DNA of 64,000 bases from JACRCT01 sp049841135 (GCA_049841135.1 JASGHK010000005.1:992001-1056000), one strand, 5' to 3'; shown: positions 9,307 through 17,749, counted from the first letter of the stretch. Numbers and translations: made by a program. Notes: generated by a model from the letters alone, not told the origin.

Positions 9307-10620
9307 ATGAACACCTATGACTGGAAGCGAGCGGCCTGGGCGCTGGCGCTGGTGACAGCGACGGCTTGTCGTCAGCACGGGCCGGTGACCCTGGTCGAGG
9401 ACCAGGCCGCGACGTGGGAGAAGTACGGCGTCCACGGCGCCGCCCATCTCAAGAAGGAGCTGGAGTTCGACCTCAAGAGGGCAACCCGTCACGACGCATG
9501 GCTGCTCAGCGTCGTCGGCGACATGCGCAATCAGTTGGCGGTCTGGCGTGAGATCCGCAAGAGAGACCCGAGGGACCTCGAGGCCGCCCTCACCATCGTC
9601 GAGCTCCTGAACGCGGCGGGCCGGCTGGAGGAAGCCCTGCGTGAGCTCGATGGGATGAACCCCAACGCGATGATCCTCCGGGACAAGCGCGCCCGAAGGA
9701 TGGGCCCAACGGACCTGTTGCGCCGGCGCTGCGCCGCCTTGCGTGGCCTGAAGCGGTACCCGGAGGCCCGGGACGCGTGCCAGGCGGCCATCGACGCCGG
9801 AGCGGGGGTCCCGGCGGAGCAGACGCTCACCAAGATCCTGGTGGGAATGGGCGATGTCGAGAATGCGCTCGCCCACGCGGAAAGGCTGGTCCATGAACCG
9901 CATGCCAGTCGGGACGGAGACACCTGGTACACCTACGGGCTCATCCTTGAAGTCAAAGGGCGGCAGGACGGAGCGCATGAGGCGTTTCGACACGCCCTGC
10001 GGATGTGGCCGTCCTTCACCCCGGCCGCGGTCGCGCTGAGGGAGCCGGGCAAGACCGTCGAGGCTCGGCAGGACGAGGAGCTCCGGTGGCAGTCCACGGG
10101 ATACGCCCTTCAACTCGCCCACTGCTGGCACTACTACACGGAGCTGGGGTTCGGGGACCGAGCCCAGGTCTGCGCGGAGGAGGCGGACGAGGTCACCCGT
10201 GGACGGGTGGACGGGCAGCGCGTCTACCACCTGGCTGAGAGCGACGCCGCCGCCGCGGTCCGGATGGCCGAAGGGCTCCCCAAGGAGCGACTGGGGCCCG
10301 ATGTCTTCGCCGCCCACGGCTGGGCGCTGGGCCGGCTCGGGCGAGATGCCGAAGCGAAGGCGGTCCTGGAGCGAGGCCTGGAGCTCGATTCCTGCAGCGC
10401 CAAGGTGCTGGGCGAGCTCCTCGAGGTGTGCGAGAGGCTCGGCGACCGGCCGTGCGTCGAGCAGTACGAGCGCCGCCTTTACACCGACGACCAACTGCGC
10501 GAGCGCAGGGACGCCGAGCTCAAGCGCAGGGTGGTCCTCGGCTCGGGTGGAGCGTTCCTGGTCGGAGTGCTGGCCTTGGTGAGGGTCCGCGTGCGCCGAA
10601 GGCGTTCTCCTCAAGAGTAG
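9307..10620 (+). CDS. TPR-repeat lipoprotein with C-terminal membrane anchor
   Basis: A 437-residue protein. The N-terminus (A-L-V-T-A-T-A-C, Cys21) looks like a short lipobox signal. Residues about 80-400 are a helical array with TPR spacing: paired helices with conserved Gly/Ala/Tyr, for example Y-P-E-A-R-D-A and G-R-D-A-E-A-K-A-V-L. Near the C-terminus there is one hydrophobic helix (V-L-G-S-G-G-A-F-L-V-G-V-L-A-L-V) followed by an Arg cluster. This suggests a scaffold anchored at the envelope. TPR arrays bind partner peptides, and no partner is evident. The downstream convergent gene ends 119 bp away. Confidence 0.7.
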   Translation: MNTYDWKRAAWALALVTATACRQHGPVTLVEDQAATWEKYGVHGAAHLKKELEFDLKRATRHDAWLLSVVGDMRNQLAVWREIRKRDPRDLEAALTIVELLNAAGRLEEALRELDGMNPNAMILRDKRARRMGPTDLLRRRCAALRGLKRYPEARDACQAAIDAGAGVPAEQTLTKILVGMGDVENALAHAERLVHEPHASRDGDTWYTYGLILEVKGRQDGAHEAFRHALRMWPSFTPAAVALREPGKTVEARQDEELRWQSTGYALQLAHCWHYYTELGFGDRAQVCAEEADEVTRGRVDGQRVYHLAESDAAAAVRMAEGLPKERLGPDVFAAHGWALGRLGRDAEAKAVLERGLELDSCSAKVLGELLEVCERLGDRPCVEQYERRLYTDDQLRERRDAELKRRVVLGSGGAFLVGVLALVRVRVRRRRSPQE

Positions 10621-10705
10621 AAGCGGGCCGCTGCTGGGAATGACAAGTCGAGCAACTCCAGAAGCGCTGCCTCCTCTGCCCCCGCGGGCCCGGCGGGATT
10701 GATTC
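10611..10705 (-). pseudogene. C-terminal fragment resembling DNA topoisomerase IB (copy 2)
   Basis: A short minus-strand frame ending at TGA 10611 reads N-P-A-G-x-x-G-A-E-E-A-A-L-L-E-L-L. This is nearly the same as the tail of the topoisomerase-IB-like remnant at 11528-11930 (L-R-P-A-G-L-A-A-E-E-A-A-L-V-E-L-L). The nucleotide similarity is also visible. The rest of the gene is absent. It overlaps the last bases of the TPR gene on the other strand. It is listed because the two copies flank one lipoprotein gene. Confidence 0.35.
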
Positions 10706-10738
10706 CGAGCGTGGTCTGTCGTCGGGGAGCAGCAGCGG

Positions 10739-11515
10739 TCAAGGGTGCGGGGCGCCACCCTCGGCTGGACGAACGGGGCCGACGGGCTCGAGGACCGGTT
10801 GCTCGAGCGGCGCCTTGGTGCAATGGCGCAGGTGCTCTTCGACCCGATCTGCCACCCGCTTGCGGAGTCTCTCGTCGGCTCCGGTTGGGTTGCAGCCCAG
10901 GGACTTCACCCACCCGACGACGCGCGCTCCGTAGCCGAGCGGCTCGACGTGGATGCTCAGCGAACGGGTACAGGGGCCGGCGGGAATCCTCACCAACTCG
11001 CTGATGACGACGGGGCGGGTCTGGACCACCTTCAGGCCGGCTTCGTTCATCGCCTGGATGGCCGCCTCACGCACCTGGTCGTCGGTGCAGCCCTGCTGGC
11101 GAGTGCCTTGGGCCGGTGTCTCGAGCACGGCCGGGGCGACCGCGTCGGCGACCCGCTCCGGCGAGATGGCGACCGAAGGGTACTGCTCGCGCGCCTTGAG
11201 GCGACGGCACTGGCGATCGCGACCGAAGCCGTAGAGCATCGACGGCAGGAGCACCGCCGGAGGGCCCAACAGTCCGCCCGCGCCGATCCCGAACCGGGCG
11301 CCGGGTTCGAGCGGCGTCTGCGCCGCCGCGACGCTGACGGCCACCACCTGTAGCGCTGCCAGCACGCCCAGATCGACCCACGGCAGCGGGCTCGCCGCGC
11401 TGCACTGGACGGGCGTCTCCCGCTTGTTCGGCGCCCGGATCAGGAGCGCCGAGCAGCCAGGCAGCGTGGACACGAGCAGGACAGTCAGCATGGCTGCGAC
11501 ACACTTGGAGCGCAT
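10739..11515 (-). CDS. Lipoprotein, conserved hypothetical
   Basis: A 258-residue protein. The signal peptide ends L-P-G-C (Cys21), a clear lipobox. Two hydrophobic stretches follow (about residues 48-70 and 80-100). A polar globular half then contains paired Cys, for example R-Q-Q-G-C-T-D-D, and a Glu/Arg-rich C-terminus. No known catalytic motif was seen. The layout (lipobox, two membrane-like segments, small Cys domain) resembles small envelope lipoproteins of Myxococcota that sense or bind unknown partners. It is flanked on both sides by topoisomerase-IB-like fragments, so its present neighbourhood is probably the result of rearrangement. Confidence 0.6.
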   Translation of the reverse strand: MRSKCVAAMLTVLLVSTLPGCSALLIRAPNKRETPVQCSAASPLPWVDLGVLAALQVVAVSVAAAQTPLEPGARFGIGAGGLLGPPAVLLPSMLYGFGRDRQCRRLKAREQYPSVAISPERVADAVAPAVLETPAQGTRQQGCTDDQVREAAIQAMNEAGLKVVQTRPVVISELVRIPAGPCTRSLSIHVEPLGYGARVVGWVKSLGCNPTGADERLRKRVADRVEEHLRHCTKAPLEQPVLEPVGPVRPAEGGAPHP

Positions 11516-11527
11516 GTGCCAGCGACC

Positions 11528-11930
11528 TTACCACGCCGGGTTCCGGCCTCGACACGAAGGCGAAACGCCGAGCAGCTCCACCAGCGCCGCCTCCTCCGCA
11601 GCGAGCCCCGCGGGACGGAGGGTGCGTCGCGCGAGTGCGGGCAGGAGCCGGCCCTCGAGGTAGGCGTCGACGAGCCCGGGGTGGACGTAGCAGGCGCGTG
11701 ACCGCGGCGAGCACCTTCGCCCGCGGGAGCCCGCGCACGTACCTTCGGTCCCCTTGCTCACCAGCGAGGTCGGACCTGGCGTGCTCTAGCGCCGCGGCGA
11801 GCACGACCGCGAGCCGCTGACCAAGGCAGCCAGCGACCCGCTCTCGGCAAAGTGGGTTTTCCAGGCTGCGCGCCGGCTGCAGGACGACCTTGATCGCTGA
11901 CGAAGGCGCGAGGCGCAGCGTCGGAGTCAC
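11528..11930 (-). pseudogene. C-terminal remnant resembling DNA topoisomerase IB
   Basis: The frame ending at 11528 contains C-Y-V-H-P-G-L-V-D-A-Y-L-E-G. This is the signature around the catalytic Tyr of poxvirus-like/bacterial topoisomerase IB, whose family pattern is C-x-x-x-Y-I/V-H-P. It is followed by the usual Leu-rich tail. The sequence enters from a second frame, with the change at 11693-11699; inserting one CG in GCGCC joins them. About 130 residues can be read, but the N-terminal and core domains (Arg, Arg and Lys catalytic residues) are missing, so no working enzyme is predicted. A diverged full gene is not excluded, but upstream sequence to 12058 offers no support. Confidence 0.4.
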
Positions 11931-12058
11931 CGCGTCGCTCCGTCATCGCCTCGCAGGACGGAGTTCTGATAGCGGAGGGTGAGGACGAGCCGGCGCGGGC
12001 ATGGTATTGCCCGTCCGCCTCAGGTTGCCCATGGACTGACCAAGCACACGGAGCGCCC

Positions 12059-13300
12059 TTGAAGCGGATCGCCATCGTCGTGGCCGCCGTCCTCCTCGCC
12101 TTCCTGGCGTTGAGTGTCTTCGCCTACCTGCAGGTGAAGGCCGCCTTTGCCGTCGACCCGCCGCTGGCGGGCTACACCGAGGCCAGCGAGCCGGAAGCGC
12201 TAGCGATAGGCAAGGTCCTGGTCGACTGTTTCGAGTCGCGAGACCCGGTCCAGCTCAACGAGACCTTCGACCTCGACGCCTTCGCTCGCCAGGTCGCCGA
12301 GCCCTTCGCCTTGTCGCGACGCAACCGCGAGGCGCTCGTCGAAGGGCTCCGGTCCGGGTTCAACAAGGCCACCGGGGGCAAGGGGATCGGCCAGATCGTC
12401 CTCGCCACCCCAGAAGACACCGAGGCCAAGATTCTGCGGGCGCGCCTCCGGGGCGACAAGCGGGAGGTGATCGCGCGGCTGCGGATGAGCGACGGCGCCA
12501 TGAACTACCTCGGCCTGATCGTCATGCGCGACCCTTCGGGCAAGCCGCGCGTGGTCGACTGGTTCAACTACCTGGCCGGCGAGTTGGGCCACGTCACGAT
12601 GTCGAACGTGGCCGAGGCGCTGACGCCGGCGAAGACCGCTCCGCTGCAGCGGCTGGCGGAGCAGTTGGTCGCTCCGGGAGGGAAGAAGAAGGGCGCGGCG
12701 GCCAAGGAAGCCGGTCCGCTGCTGGCGGAGGTGGGCAAGGCGCTGCGCGAGGGCAAGCACGCCGAGGCCTTGAAGAAGTGGAAGGAGCTACCCGAGCCGA
12801 TTCGGATGACTCGCGGCGCGCTCCTGCTGCGGCTGCAGATGGGCCAAGGCCTCGGCGAGAGTGAATACCAGGACGCCCTCAAGGCCATCGCGGAGCGTTT
12901 CCCCAACGACCCGTCGCTCGCCCTGGCGCTCGTCGACCGGCACATGGCGGTCAAGGACTACGCCGCAGTGCTCGCGGACCTCGATGCGGTGGAGCGGGCC
13001 GTCGGCGGCGACCCCTACCTGGCGGCGATGCGCGCCCCGTCGTTGAGCGCCCTGGGAAAGCACGCGGAGGCGAAGGCGGGGCTCGCGAAGGCCATGGAGG
13101 CGGAGCCCACGCTCGTCGACCTGTGGTGGTCGGCCATCGCCGTAGCGCTCGAGCAGAAGGACCACGGCGAGGTCTTGCGCCTGCTCGTGGAGGTCGAGAG
13201 CAAGTTCGACCTCGAGCTCGGCGATTTGCAGGACCTGCCGGACTACGCCGACTTCGTCCGCTCGAAGGAGTACGAGACGTTCCAGGCTCGCTTCGAGTGA
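12059..13300 (+). CDS. Membrane-anchored TPR-like protein
   Basis: A 413-residue protein. It begins with TTG 12059 preceded by GGAG at 6-bp spacing; no in-frame ATG upstream is better. Residues 1-25 form one signal-anchor helix (I-A-I-V-V-A-A-V-L-L-A-F-L-A-L-S-V-F). Residues about 30-190 are an alpha/beta region with paired hydrophobic strands. The C-terminal 200 residues are helical with TPR-like spacing (A-L-L-L-R-L-Q-M-G, L-A-L-V-D-R-H, H-A-E-A-K-A-G-L). It may be an envelope-attached scaffold. No signal cleavage site is obvious, so the soluble domain is predicted outside the inner membrane. Function unknown. Confidence 0.65.
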   Translation: MKRIAIVVAAVLLAFLALSVFAYLQVKAAFAVDPPLAGYTEASEPEALAIGKVLVDCFESRDPVQLNETFDLDAFARQVAEPFALSRRNREALVEGLRSGFNKATGGKGIGQIVLATPEDTEAKILRARLRGDKREVIARLRMSDGAMNYLGLIVMRDPSGKPRVVDWFNYLAGELGHVTMSNVAEALTPAKTAPLQRLAEQLVAPGGKKKGAAAKEAGPLLAEVGKALREGKHAEALKKWKELPEPIRMTRGALLLRLQMGQGLGESEYQDALKAIAERFPNDPSLALALVDRHMAVKDYAAVLADLDAVERAVGGDPYLAAMRAPSLSALGKHAEAKAGLAKAMEAEPTLVDLWWSAIAVALEQKDHGEVLRLLVEVESKFDLELGDLQDLPDYADFVRSKEYETFQARFE

Positions 13301-13476
13301 CCGGGCCGGTGCGGCCAGCCTGCTGGCGGCCATGTCACTCCGCGGGTGCGGCGGCGGAGCCGGGGCGCTCCCGGCCACGCGGCGATCGCGCTCGGCGTGG
13401 CGCTGCCGGACCCGCTCTGGCGTCGCCGGCGCGCGGACGCTGGCATACCGTCAGCACCGTTGCTCGCGCCGACCTG

Positions 13477-14094
13477 TCACGGCACGCACCCGGCGTCCTG
13501 CTTCCTCAACCACCCTGCCGGCCGCCACGGGCCGGTGATGGTGAACCTGCCGTCGGCCCTCTCGAGATCCAGCTTCTGCCTCGTCTCCCCTGGCACGTTC
13601 TGCTGGATGACCTCGACCGAGTCCTCTGACACGTCGGTCACGATCGCCACGTGCCCGAAGCTGCCGTCGAACACCATCAGGTCGTCGGGGTGTGGGGCTG
13701 ACGACGACCCATTGATGTACTGCACCAACCCGCGGGCCTTGTTGCAGTCGCCGTCCGCCACCGACTCGTCGAAGAACGACTTGGCGTGGCCCCACCCGTC
13801 CGGCATCTCGTGCTTCAGCGCCTCGCGGTAGAAGCGCTTCACGTACTCGACGCACTGCCACTTCTTCCCGTAGTAGAAGCCGCCCGGCCCGTAGCTCTTG
13901 CCGTGGCTCGTCTCGATCTCCGGGCCGTTCTCGTGCACCTCGATGCCGCGATAGCGGTCGAGGACGGCGCCCACCTTCGGCAGACCGGCATCGGCGAGGA
14001 GGACCGCCGGCTCTGCGTCCGGGCGCAGCACCATCCCCAAGCCGACGAGCGCCGCGAGCACCGCGACGAGCACGGCGAAACGAAGGGCTGTCAT
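13477..14094 (-). CDS. CHAP-domain amidase/peptidase, membrane-anchored
   Basis: A 205-residue protein from ATG 14094, preceded by GAAGGGGG. Residues about 4-24 are a signal-anchor helix. The CHAP (NlpC/P60-like) catalytic Cys lies in W-Q-C-V-E-Y-V (about residue 81) and the His in G-H-V-A-I-V (about residue 146). Asn/Gly-rich loops are between them. The spacing of Cys and His is as in CHAP hydrolases that cut peptidoglycan peptide bonds or glutathionylspermidine-type amides. An upstream in-frame start at 14187 would add 31 residues but has no ribosome site. Substrate is inferred to be peptidoglycan; the enzyme would work in the periplasm. Confidence 0.75.
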   Translation of the reverse strand: MTALRFAVLVAVLAALVGLGMVLRPDAEPAVLLADAGLPKVGAVLDRYRGIEVHENGPEIETSHGKSYGPGGFYYGKKWQCVEYVKRFYREALKHEMPDGWGHAKSFFDESVADGDCNKARGLVQYINGSSSAPHPDDLMVFDGSFGHVAIVTDVSEDSVEVIQQNVPGETRQKLDLERADGRFTITGPWRPAGWLRKQDAGCVP

Positions 14095-14188
14095 GCCCCC
14101 TTCGACAGCAAGCTCGCGGCCAGGTTGCGACCGGCCGATCTTCCAGGCGAAATCGCCACCGGCCTCGGCCGGGCGGCATCGCGCCATG

Positions 14189-14205
14189 GCGTTTTGTCAA
14201 AACGC
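14189..14205. promoter_or_regulatory. Perfect palindrome ahead of an RHH antitoxin (candidate operator)
   Basis: GCGTTTT - GTC - AAAACGC is a perfect 7-bp inverted repeat with a 3-bp centre. It ends 9 bases before the ATG at 14215 of a CopG/RHH-type antitoxin. RHH antitoxins repress their own promoters at such palindromes, so this is a plausible operator. Its AT-rich core stands out from the local GC. A hairpin role cannot be excluded. Confidence 0.45.
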
Positions 14206-14214
14206 GTGCGGCCG

Positions 14215-14470
14215 ATGGGACTCCATGGCACGGCCGCTCAGCAGCCGGTCTTCGGCATCGCGAAGGCGACCCGGCCGACGAGCGATCGAGCGTTACGTCG
14301 AACTGGAGGAGGCCGCCGAGCTTGCCACGAAGGAGGCAAGGGCGCGCGCGGCTCAGTACGAGGCGACTGGTGAATACGTGGCGCACGAGGACGTAGACGC
14401 CTGGCTGAAGAGCTGGGGCTCGAAGAAGGAACTCCCCATGCCCACCCGCACTCGTAAGCGGCCTCGATGA
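14215..14470 (+). CDS. CopG/RHH-type antitoxin, truncated and frameshifted
   Basis: About 85 residues. ATG 14215 opens a short N-terminus (A-K-A-T-R-P-T-S). The frame then changes at 14281-14285, where restoring CG in AGCGATC gives T-S-A-I-E-R-Y-V-E-L-E-E. This matches the second half of the RHH fold of CopG/ParD antitoxins (typically R-A-I-E-R-Y-V-E-L-E-E). The C-terminus has V-x-H-E-D-V-x-A-W-L-K-S-W-G, the family's hallmark tail. The stop overlaps an ATG (ATGA, 14467-14470) that begins Met-Lys-Leu-Leu-Trp, the usual start of a ParE/RelE toxin. That frame soon decays, so the toxin seems lost. The N-terminal beta strand is shortened, so DNA binding is doubtful. Confidence 0.5.
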
Positions 14471-14824
14471 AGCTGCTCTGGGGTGCGGGACCTTGCCCGC
14501 CCCGAGAAATCGAGCCGAAGAGCGAGCGTCGGCACGAATCTACGGCGCGCAAGCGATCCGCCATCGACGTCGACTTCAGCGTCCGGTTCGGGCGCCGAGA
14601 GCAGAGAGAAGTCGACCGCGTTCGTCGCTGCATTGAAGGCCCAGAGAGGACGTCGCGGGCGTCACTGGGGTCATTCCACCTCGGTCGGGGCGGCTCTGCT
14701 CCAGGCCTACCCCGCACCCGAGCTCTGAACGGGGCTCCGCCTCCAACCGGGTTGTTCCTTTCCAGTGGAGCTGCGCGGCGTTGGCCGGCACGTGCTGTGC
14801 TCCAAGGCCGCTGCGAGGTGGACC

Positions 14825-15067
14825 ATGGCTCAGTGCCCGAACAACACGACCTGCCCCTTCCTGAGCAGCCGCATGGCCGGGAAGTACCCGAACATCGTCG
14901 ACCTGATGAAGCAGCGTTACTGCGAGCGAGACTCCAGCGGGTGCGCGCGGTTGGCGGTGTCGACCCAGCTCGGCGGTGAAGCGGTCCCACCGGATTTGGC
15001 CCCAAACGACTTCGCCCGGGCCCGGTCGCTCCTCGCGGCGGCAAGACGCCGGTCCATCGGAGTCTAG
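14825..15067 (+). CDS. Small Cys-containing protein (CPxxxxCPF family)
   Basis: An 80-residue protein. ATG 14825 has GAGGTGG five bases upstream. It contains C-P-N-N-T-T-C-P-F, then R-Y-C-E-R-D-S-S-G-C-A-R, then L-G-G-E-A-V-P-P-D-L-x-P-N-D. I have seen this Cys pattern in small deltaproteobacterial proteins and in signalling-protein tails. The four Cys could bind a metal, though no function is established. The stop (TAG 15065-15067) lies inside the target duplication of the adjacent insertion sequence, so the protein is unaltered by that insertion. The long tract 14471-14824 before it shows no gene apart from toxin debris. Confidence 0.65.
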   Translation: MAQCPNNTTCPFLSSRMAGKYPNIVDLMKQRYCERDSSGCARLAVSTQLGGEAVPPDLAPNDFARARSLLAAARRRSIGV

Positions 15068-15070
15068 GTA
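15065..15070. repeat. Left target-site duplication of the insertion sequence
   Basis: TAGGTA (or CTAGGTAG at 15064-15071, depending on where the terminal repeat is taken to end) is repeated at the other end of the element (16673-16678). A matching direct repeat marks a transposition event without later deletion. It contains the stop codon of the small Cys protein. Confidence 0.75.
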
Positions 15071-16672
15071 GAGCGTGTCCGGTAATTCGGGCGCCAGCTC
15101 GCCGGATCGCATTCACCTCGTCGCGGCGGCCTCAGCGACGCGTCGTCTCGCGCCGGCGAACTGCCGCGCGCCCAGCCTGCAGACTTCGGGTTACCCGACC
15201 ATCTGCCAGCGGCGCTGCTTCATTAGTCCGCGGACCAACTTGTTCAGGTTGGCGCCGAGCGCCGCGCGCTGGCCGCAGAACCCCATCATCTCGACCGAGC
15301 GTGCGCGCGGCCGATTGAACCCGTACCTGGGACTCTTGATGGTTCCGATGCTGCCTTCGACCTGCGCCCTTTCGTTCACGAGCCTCTGCTTGGTAATTCC
15401 CGACACGCACCACTTCGCCTTCCCGCGGGGGGCCAGGCCCAGATCCCTGACTCCCTCCTTGCGGATCGCCTTGACGTTCTCCTGGCTCCAGCCGCCGCGG
15501 TCGTAGCCGTAGCTTCTCGGCGCCTTCCCGAAGAATTCCTTGTGGTCGCGCACAGCCTGGAGGCAGTAGTCCGAGTCGTGCAGGTCGAGCCGGTCGCTCT
15601 CCATGCGCAGCAGGATGAAGCCGCCCTTGATCCGCGAGACGCCCCACTTCAATCCGAACTCCACCACCTTGCCCGTCTTGCCGCGCACGATGGAGTGCAG
15701 CTCCGGGATGTGCAGGTTGATGATCTTGCCAGCCGCCACCCTCCCGGTTCGCAGCCAATACCGGATCTGCGGCAGCAGCGTCTCCATCGTCTCGTGCAGC
15801 GCAGCGAGCTTGGCTTGTGCCACCTTCTCGTACTTGCGGCCCGTCGCGCCCGTCGCAGCCAACGCCTCGCCTAGCTGCGAGTGAACTCCCTCGGCCAGCC
15901 TTGCCATTCCGGCGAGCAGCTTGGCCCTTGTCTCTCGGGTCTTGGCGAACAGCCTGAACTCGCGCACCTTCTTCTGCGCCTCCTTCAGGCGGTCGTCGAT
16001 CTTCGAGGCGAACTGCTTGAGCTCGCCGCCGGCCCTCTTGCTCGCTGTCCCTACCGCCGACAGGAACTTGCTCATCAGTCCCATCTCGGTCGGGTGCGGG
16101 ATCGCCGCCTCCTGCGCAGTCGTGTCGGCCACCATCACGCTCGGGTCCGCCAGACCCATTTCCGCTGCCAGCCCGACGGCGTACTCGTTGAAGAGCTGCA
16201 TGCCCTCGGGGCCCATCAGCGTCGCGTAGCCGTGAATGGTGTTGTGGTCCGGCGTCCAGTCCGTCTCCGTCAGTCCGCACAGCAGTCGAGCGGGGCCGTA
16301 GTGCCGAATCTGGTCCTCGGCCTCGCGGTAGCTCATCGACCGACCGGCGCCGAGCACCATCGCCCCGTTCAGAGCCCGCAGGTGCGGCGTCTTCCCAGCG
16401 CTGCTCTTGAGCTTCTGGCTCCGGATGAGCTGCGCCCGCTCCTCCAGCTCCGTCCAGTCGATGGTTCGCTCGAGCACCGCCAAACTGTGGTCGGGGGCTA
16501 TCGAGATGGTCGGGCGTGTCGAGCGCGGGAAAAGCTCCGGCTGCCGGCTTCCGCCGAGGTGTCTGGGCATGACTGGTCGCCTCCCTGGTCATCAGAGAGG
16601 CAACCTAGCCACTATTCACTTTCTGTCAACGCCAACACACACTGATAGTGCCGCTCATTTCCGGACACGCTC
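15071..16672 (-). mobile_element. Complete 1.6-kb insertion sequence, IS5/IS1182-like
   Basis: A 1,602-bp element with inverted ends GAGCGTGTCCGG followed by a partly matched extension (TAAT on the left, AAAT on the right), giving a terminal repeat of about 16 bp with one mismatch. It is flanked by the TAGGTA duplication. One gene (15191-16570, minus strand) nearly fills it. The intact ends, intact transposase and perfect duplication suggest a recent insertion. The left flanking gene keeps its stop codon because the duplication regenerated it. Size and transposase pattern fit the IS5/IS1182 group; the exact family needs a database comparison. Confidence 0.85.
15191..16570 (-). CDS. DDE transposase, IS5/IS1182-like
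   Basis: A 459-residue protein starting at ATG 16570. The N-terminal part has the DUF772-type helix S-Y-R-E-A-E-D-Q-I-R and then D-W-T-P-D-H-N-T. The DDE-type catalytic residues are visible: Asp in V-M-V-A-D-T-T (about residue 157), Asp in Y-G-Y-D-R-G-G (about 353) and Glu in Q-V-E-G-S-I-G-T (about 405). A coiled Lys/Glu/Arg helix lies between the first two. The frame has no frameshift and the gene is probably functional. It catalyses DNA cleavage and strand transfer at the element's ends. Unlike neighbours it has no Asp/Ala linker or signal peptide, in keeping with a cytosolic mobile gene. Confidence 0.85.
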   Translation of the reverse strand: MPRHLGGSRQPELFPRSTRPTISIAPDHSLAVLERTIDWTELEERAQLIRSQKLKSSAGKTPHLRALNGAMVLGAGRSMSYREAEDQIRHYGPARLLCGLTETDWTPDHNTIHGYATLMGPEGMQLFNEYAVGLAAEMGLADPSVMVADTTAQEAAIPHPTEMGLMSKFLSAVGTASKRAGGELKQFASKIDDRLKEAQKKVREFRLFAKTRETRAKLLAGMARLAEGVHSQLGEALAATGATGRKYEKVAQAKLAALHETMETLLPQIRYWLRTGRVAAGKIINLHIPELHSIVRGKTGKVVEFGLKWGVSRIKGGFILLRMESDRLDLHDSDYCLQAVRDHKEFFGKAPRSYGYDRGGWSQENVKAIRKEGVRDLGLAPRGKAKWCVSGITKQRLVNERAQVEGSIGTIKSPRYGFNRPRARSVEMMGFCGQRAALGANLNKLVRGLMKQRRWQMVG

Positions 16673-16678
16673 TAGGTA
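16673..16678. repeat. Right target-site duplication of the insertion sequence
   Basis: Second copy of TAGGTA next to the right terminal repeat (ending at 16672). Together with 15065-15070 it marks the target site. Without the element the sequence would read through G-G-A-G-T-C-TAG and on toward the diacylglycerol-kinase gene. Confidence 0.75.
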
Positions 16679-16711
16679 GTCGACGGGGTGCTGGGGGCAC
16701 CGGCTCGGGAT

Positions 16712-17749
16712 CTACCGCCCGATCCCCCGCGCGCGGCCTGCCGAATCCCCAAGGACCCTGGTCCAGTCGACCACCGGCACGTGCTGGTCCGCGATGCGGT
16801 ACTCGACGGACCGACGCAGCCCGATGACGTCGCCGCCGATCTCCACCGGCACCTCGCGGTCGAAGTCCATGCGGCAGGCGGTGAGCAGGAAGTCATGGCT
16901 GTGCGGCAAGGGGTGCACGCCGCGCCACAGCGAGGCGATGCGCAGCGTCGCCTCGGCCGCGCTCGCCGCGTACACGCGCACGTGCATGCGGCCCGGCGAC
17001 GTGCGCGCGAAGTGGAGCGCCTTGAACCCGAAGCCCAGCTCCATCGTGGTGCCCGCACCGGTGACGCCGTACGGCCCCTCGTAGAGCACCGCGCCGGGTC
17101 CTCCCACGGGCAGCTCGACGAGGCCGCCCCGGGCGTCGAAGCCGAGCGCCGGCGCGCCGAGGTTGGTCACGCGCACGTGGGGGCGCTCGCGGCTGCGGAG
17201 GTTGCGCGGGATGGTGCGGCCGAAGAGCGACACGAAGTAGCCCCCGGCGCCCTCGACGAAGGGGCGGAACCGGGCGGGCGTCGCTTCGCGCTGCTCCTTG
17301 TAGTCGTGGAGCAGCTCCGAGTCCCACCCCGCGCCGGCGAACGGCGTGAGGCGGCCCTCCACCTCGATGAGCGAGAAGTTGGTGGTGGGCAGGCTCCGCT
17401 CACCGCGCGCCCTCACCTCGGACACGAGCTCGAGCACCCCGCGCGGAGACGGTGCGCCGGTGCTGTGCGCCCAGGCGTTGCCGGTGCCCAGCGGCACCAG
17501 GCCCAGCGCGGGGAAGGCCAGCTCCCGCGAGCGCATCGCGTCGAGGATGCCCAGGGCAGTGCCGTCGCCGCCCCCCGAGAGCACCAGCGCCGGGGCGCCG
17601 TGATGCGCCGACGCGTCGAGGAAGCGATGGAGGTCGTCGATCGATCGCGTCGCGACCACGCGCGCGGCGGTGAGGGTCTTGCGCGCCCGCGCGGCGAACT
17701 GCTCCGAGCCCCGGCGGGCGTTGAGGTTCACGACGACGGCGATTTCCAC
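16712..17749 (-). CDS. Diacylglycerol/sphingosine kinase-family lipid kinase
   Basis: A 345-residue protein. I chose GTG 17749 as start because GGAG lies just upstream and the family starts with a strand like I-A-V-V-V-N-L-N-A. An in-frame ATG at 17863 would add an unrelated 38-residue Arg-rich piece. The nucleotide-binding loop G-G-G-D-G-T (about residue 55) and the P-L-G-T-G-N-A-W motif (about 85) are the two hallmarks of the DAGK catalytic domain. The C-terminal beta domain follows. It would phosphorylate a lipid such as diacylglycerol with ATP at the inner membrane. No genetic neighbour suggests the specific lipid. Confidence 0.85.
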   Translation of the reverse strand: MEIAVVVNLNARRGSEQFAARARKTLTAARVVATRSIDDLHRFLDASAHHGAPALVLSGGGDGTALGILDAMRSRELAFPALGLVPLGTGNAWAHSTGAPSPRGVLELVSEVRARGERSLPTTNFSLIEVEGRLTPFAGAGWDSELLHDYKEQREATPARFRPFVEGAGGYFVSLFGRTIPRNLRSRERPHVRVTNLGAPALGFDARGGLVELPVGGPGAVLYEGPYGVTGAGTTMELGFGFKALHFARTSPGRMHVRVYAASAAEATLRIASLWRGVHPLPHSHDFLLTACRMDFDREVPVEIGGDVIGLRRSVEYRIADQHVPVVDWTRVLGDSAGRARGIGR

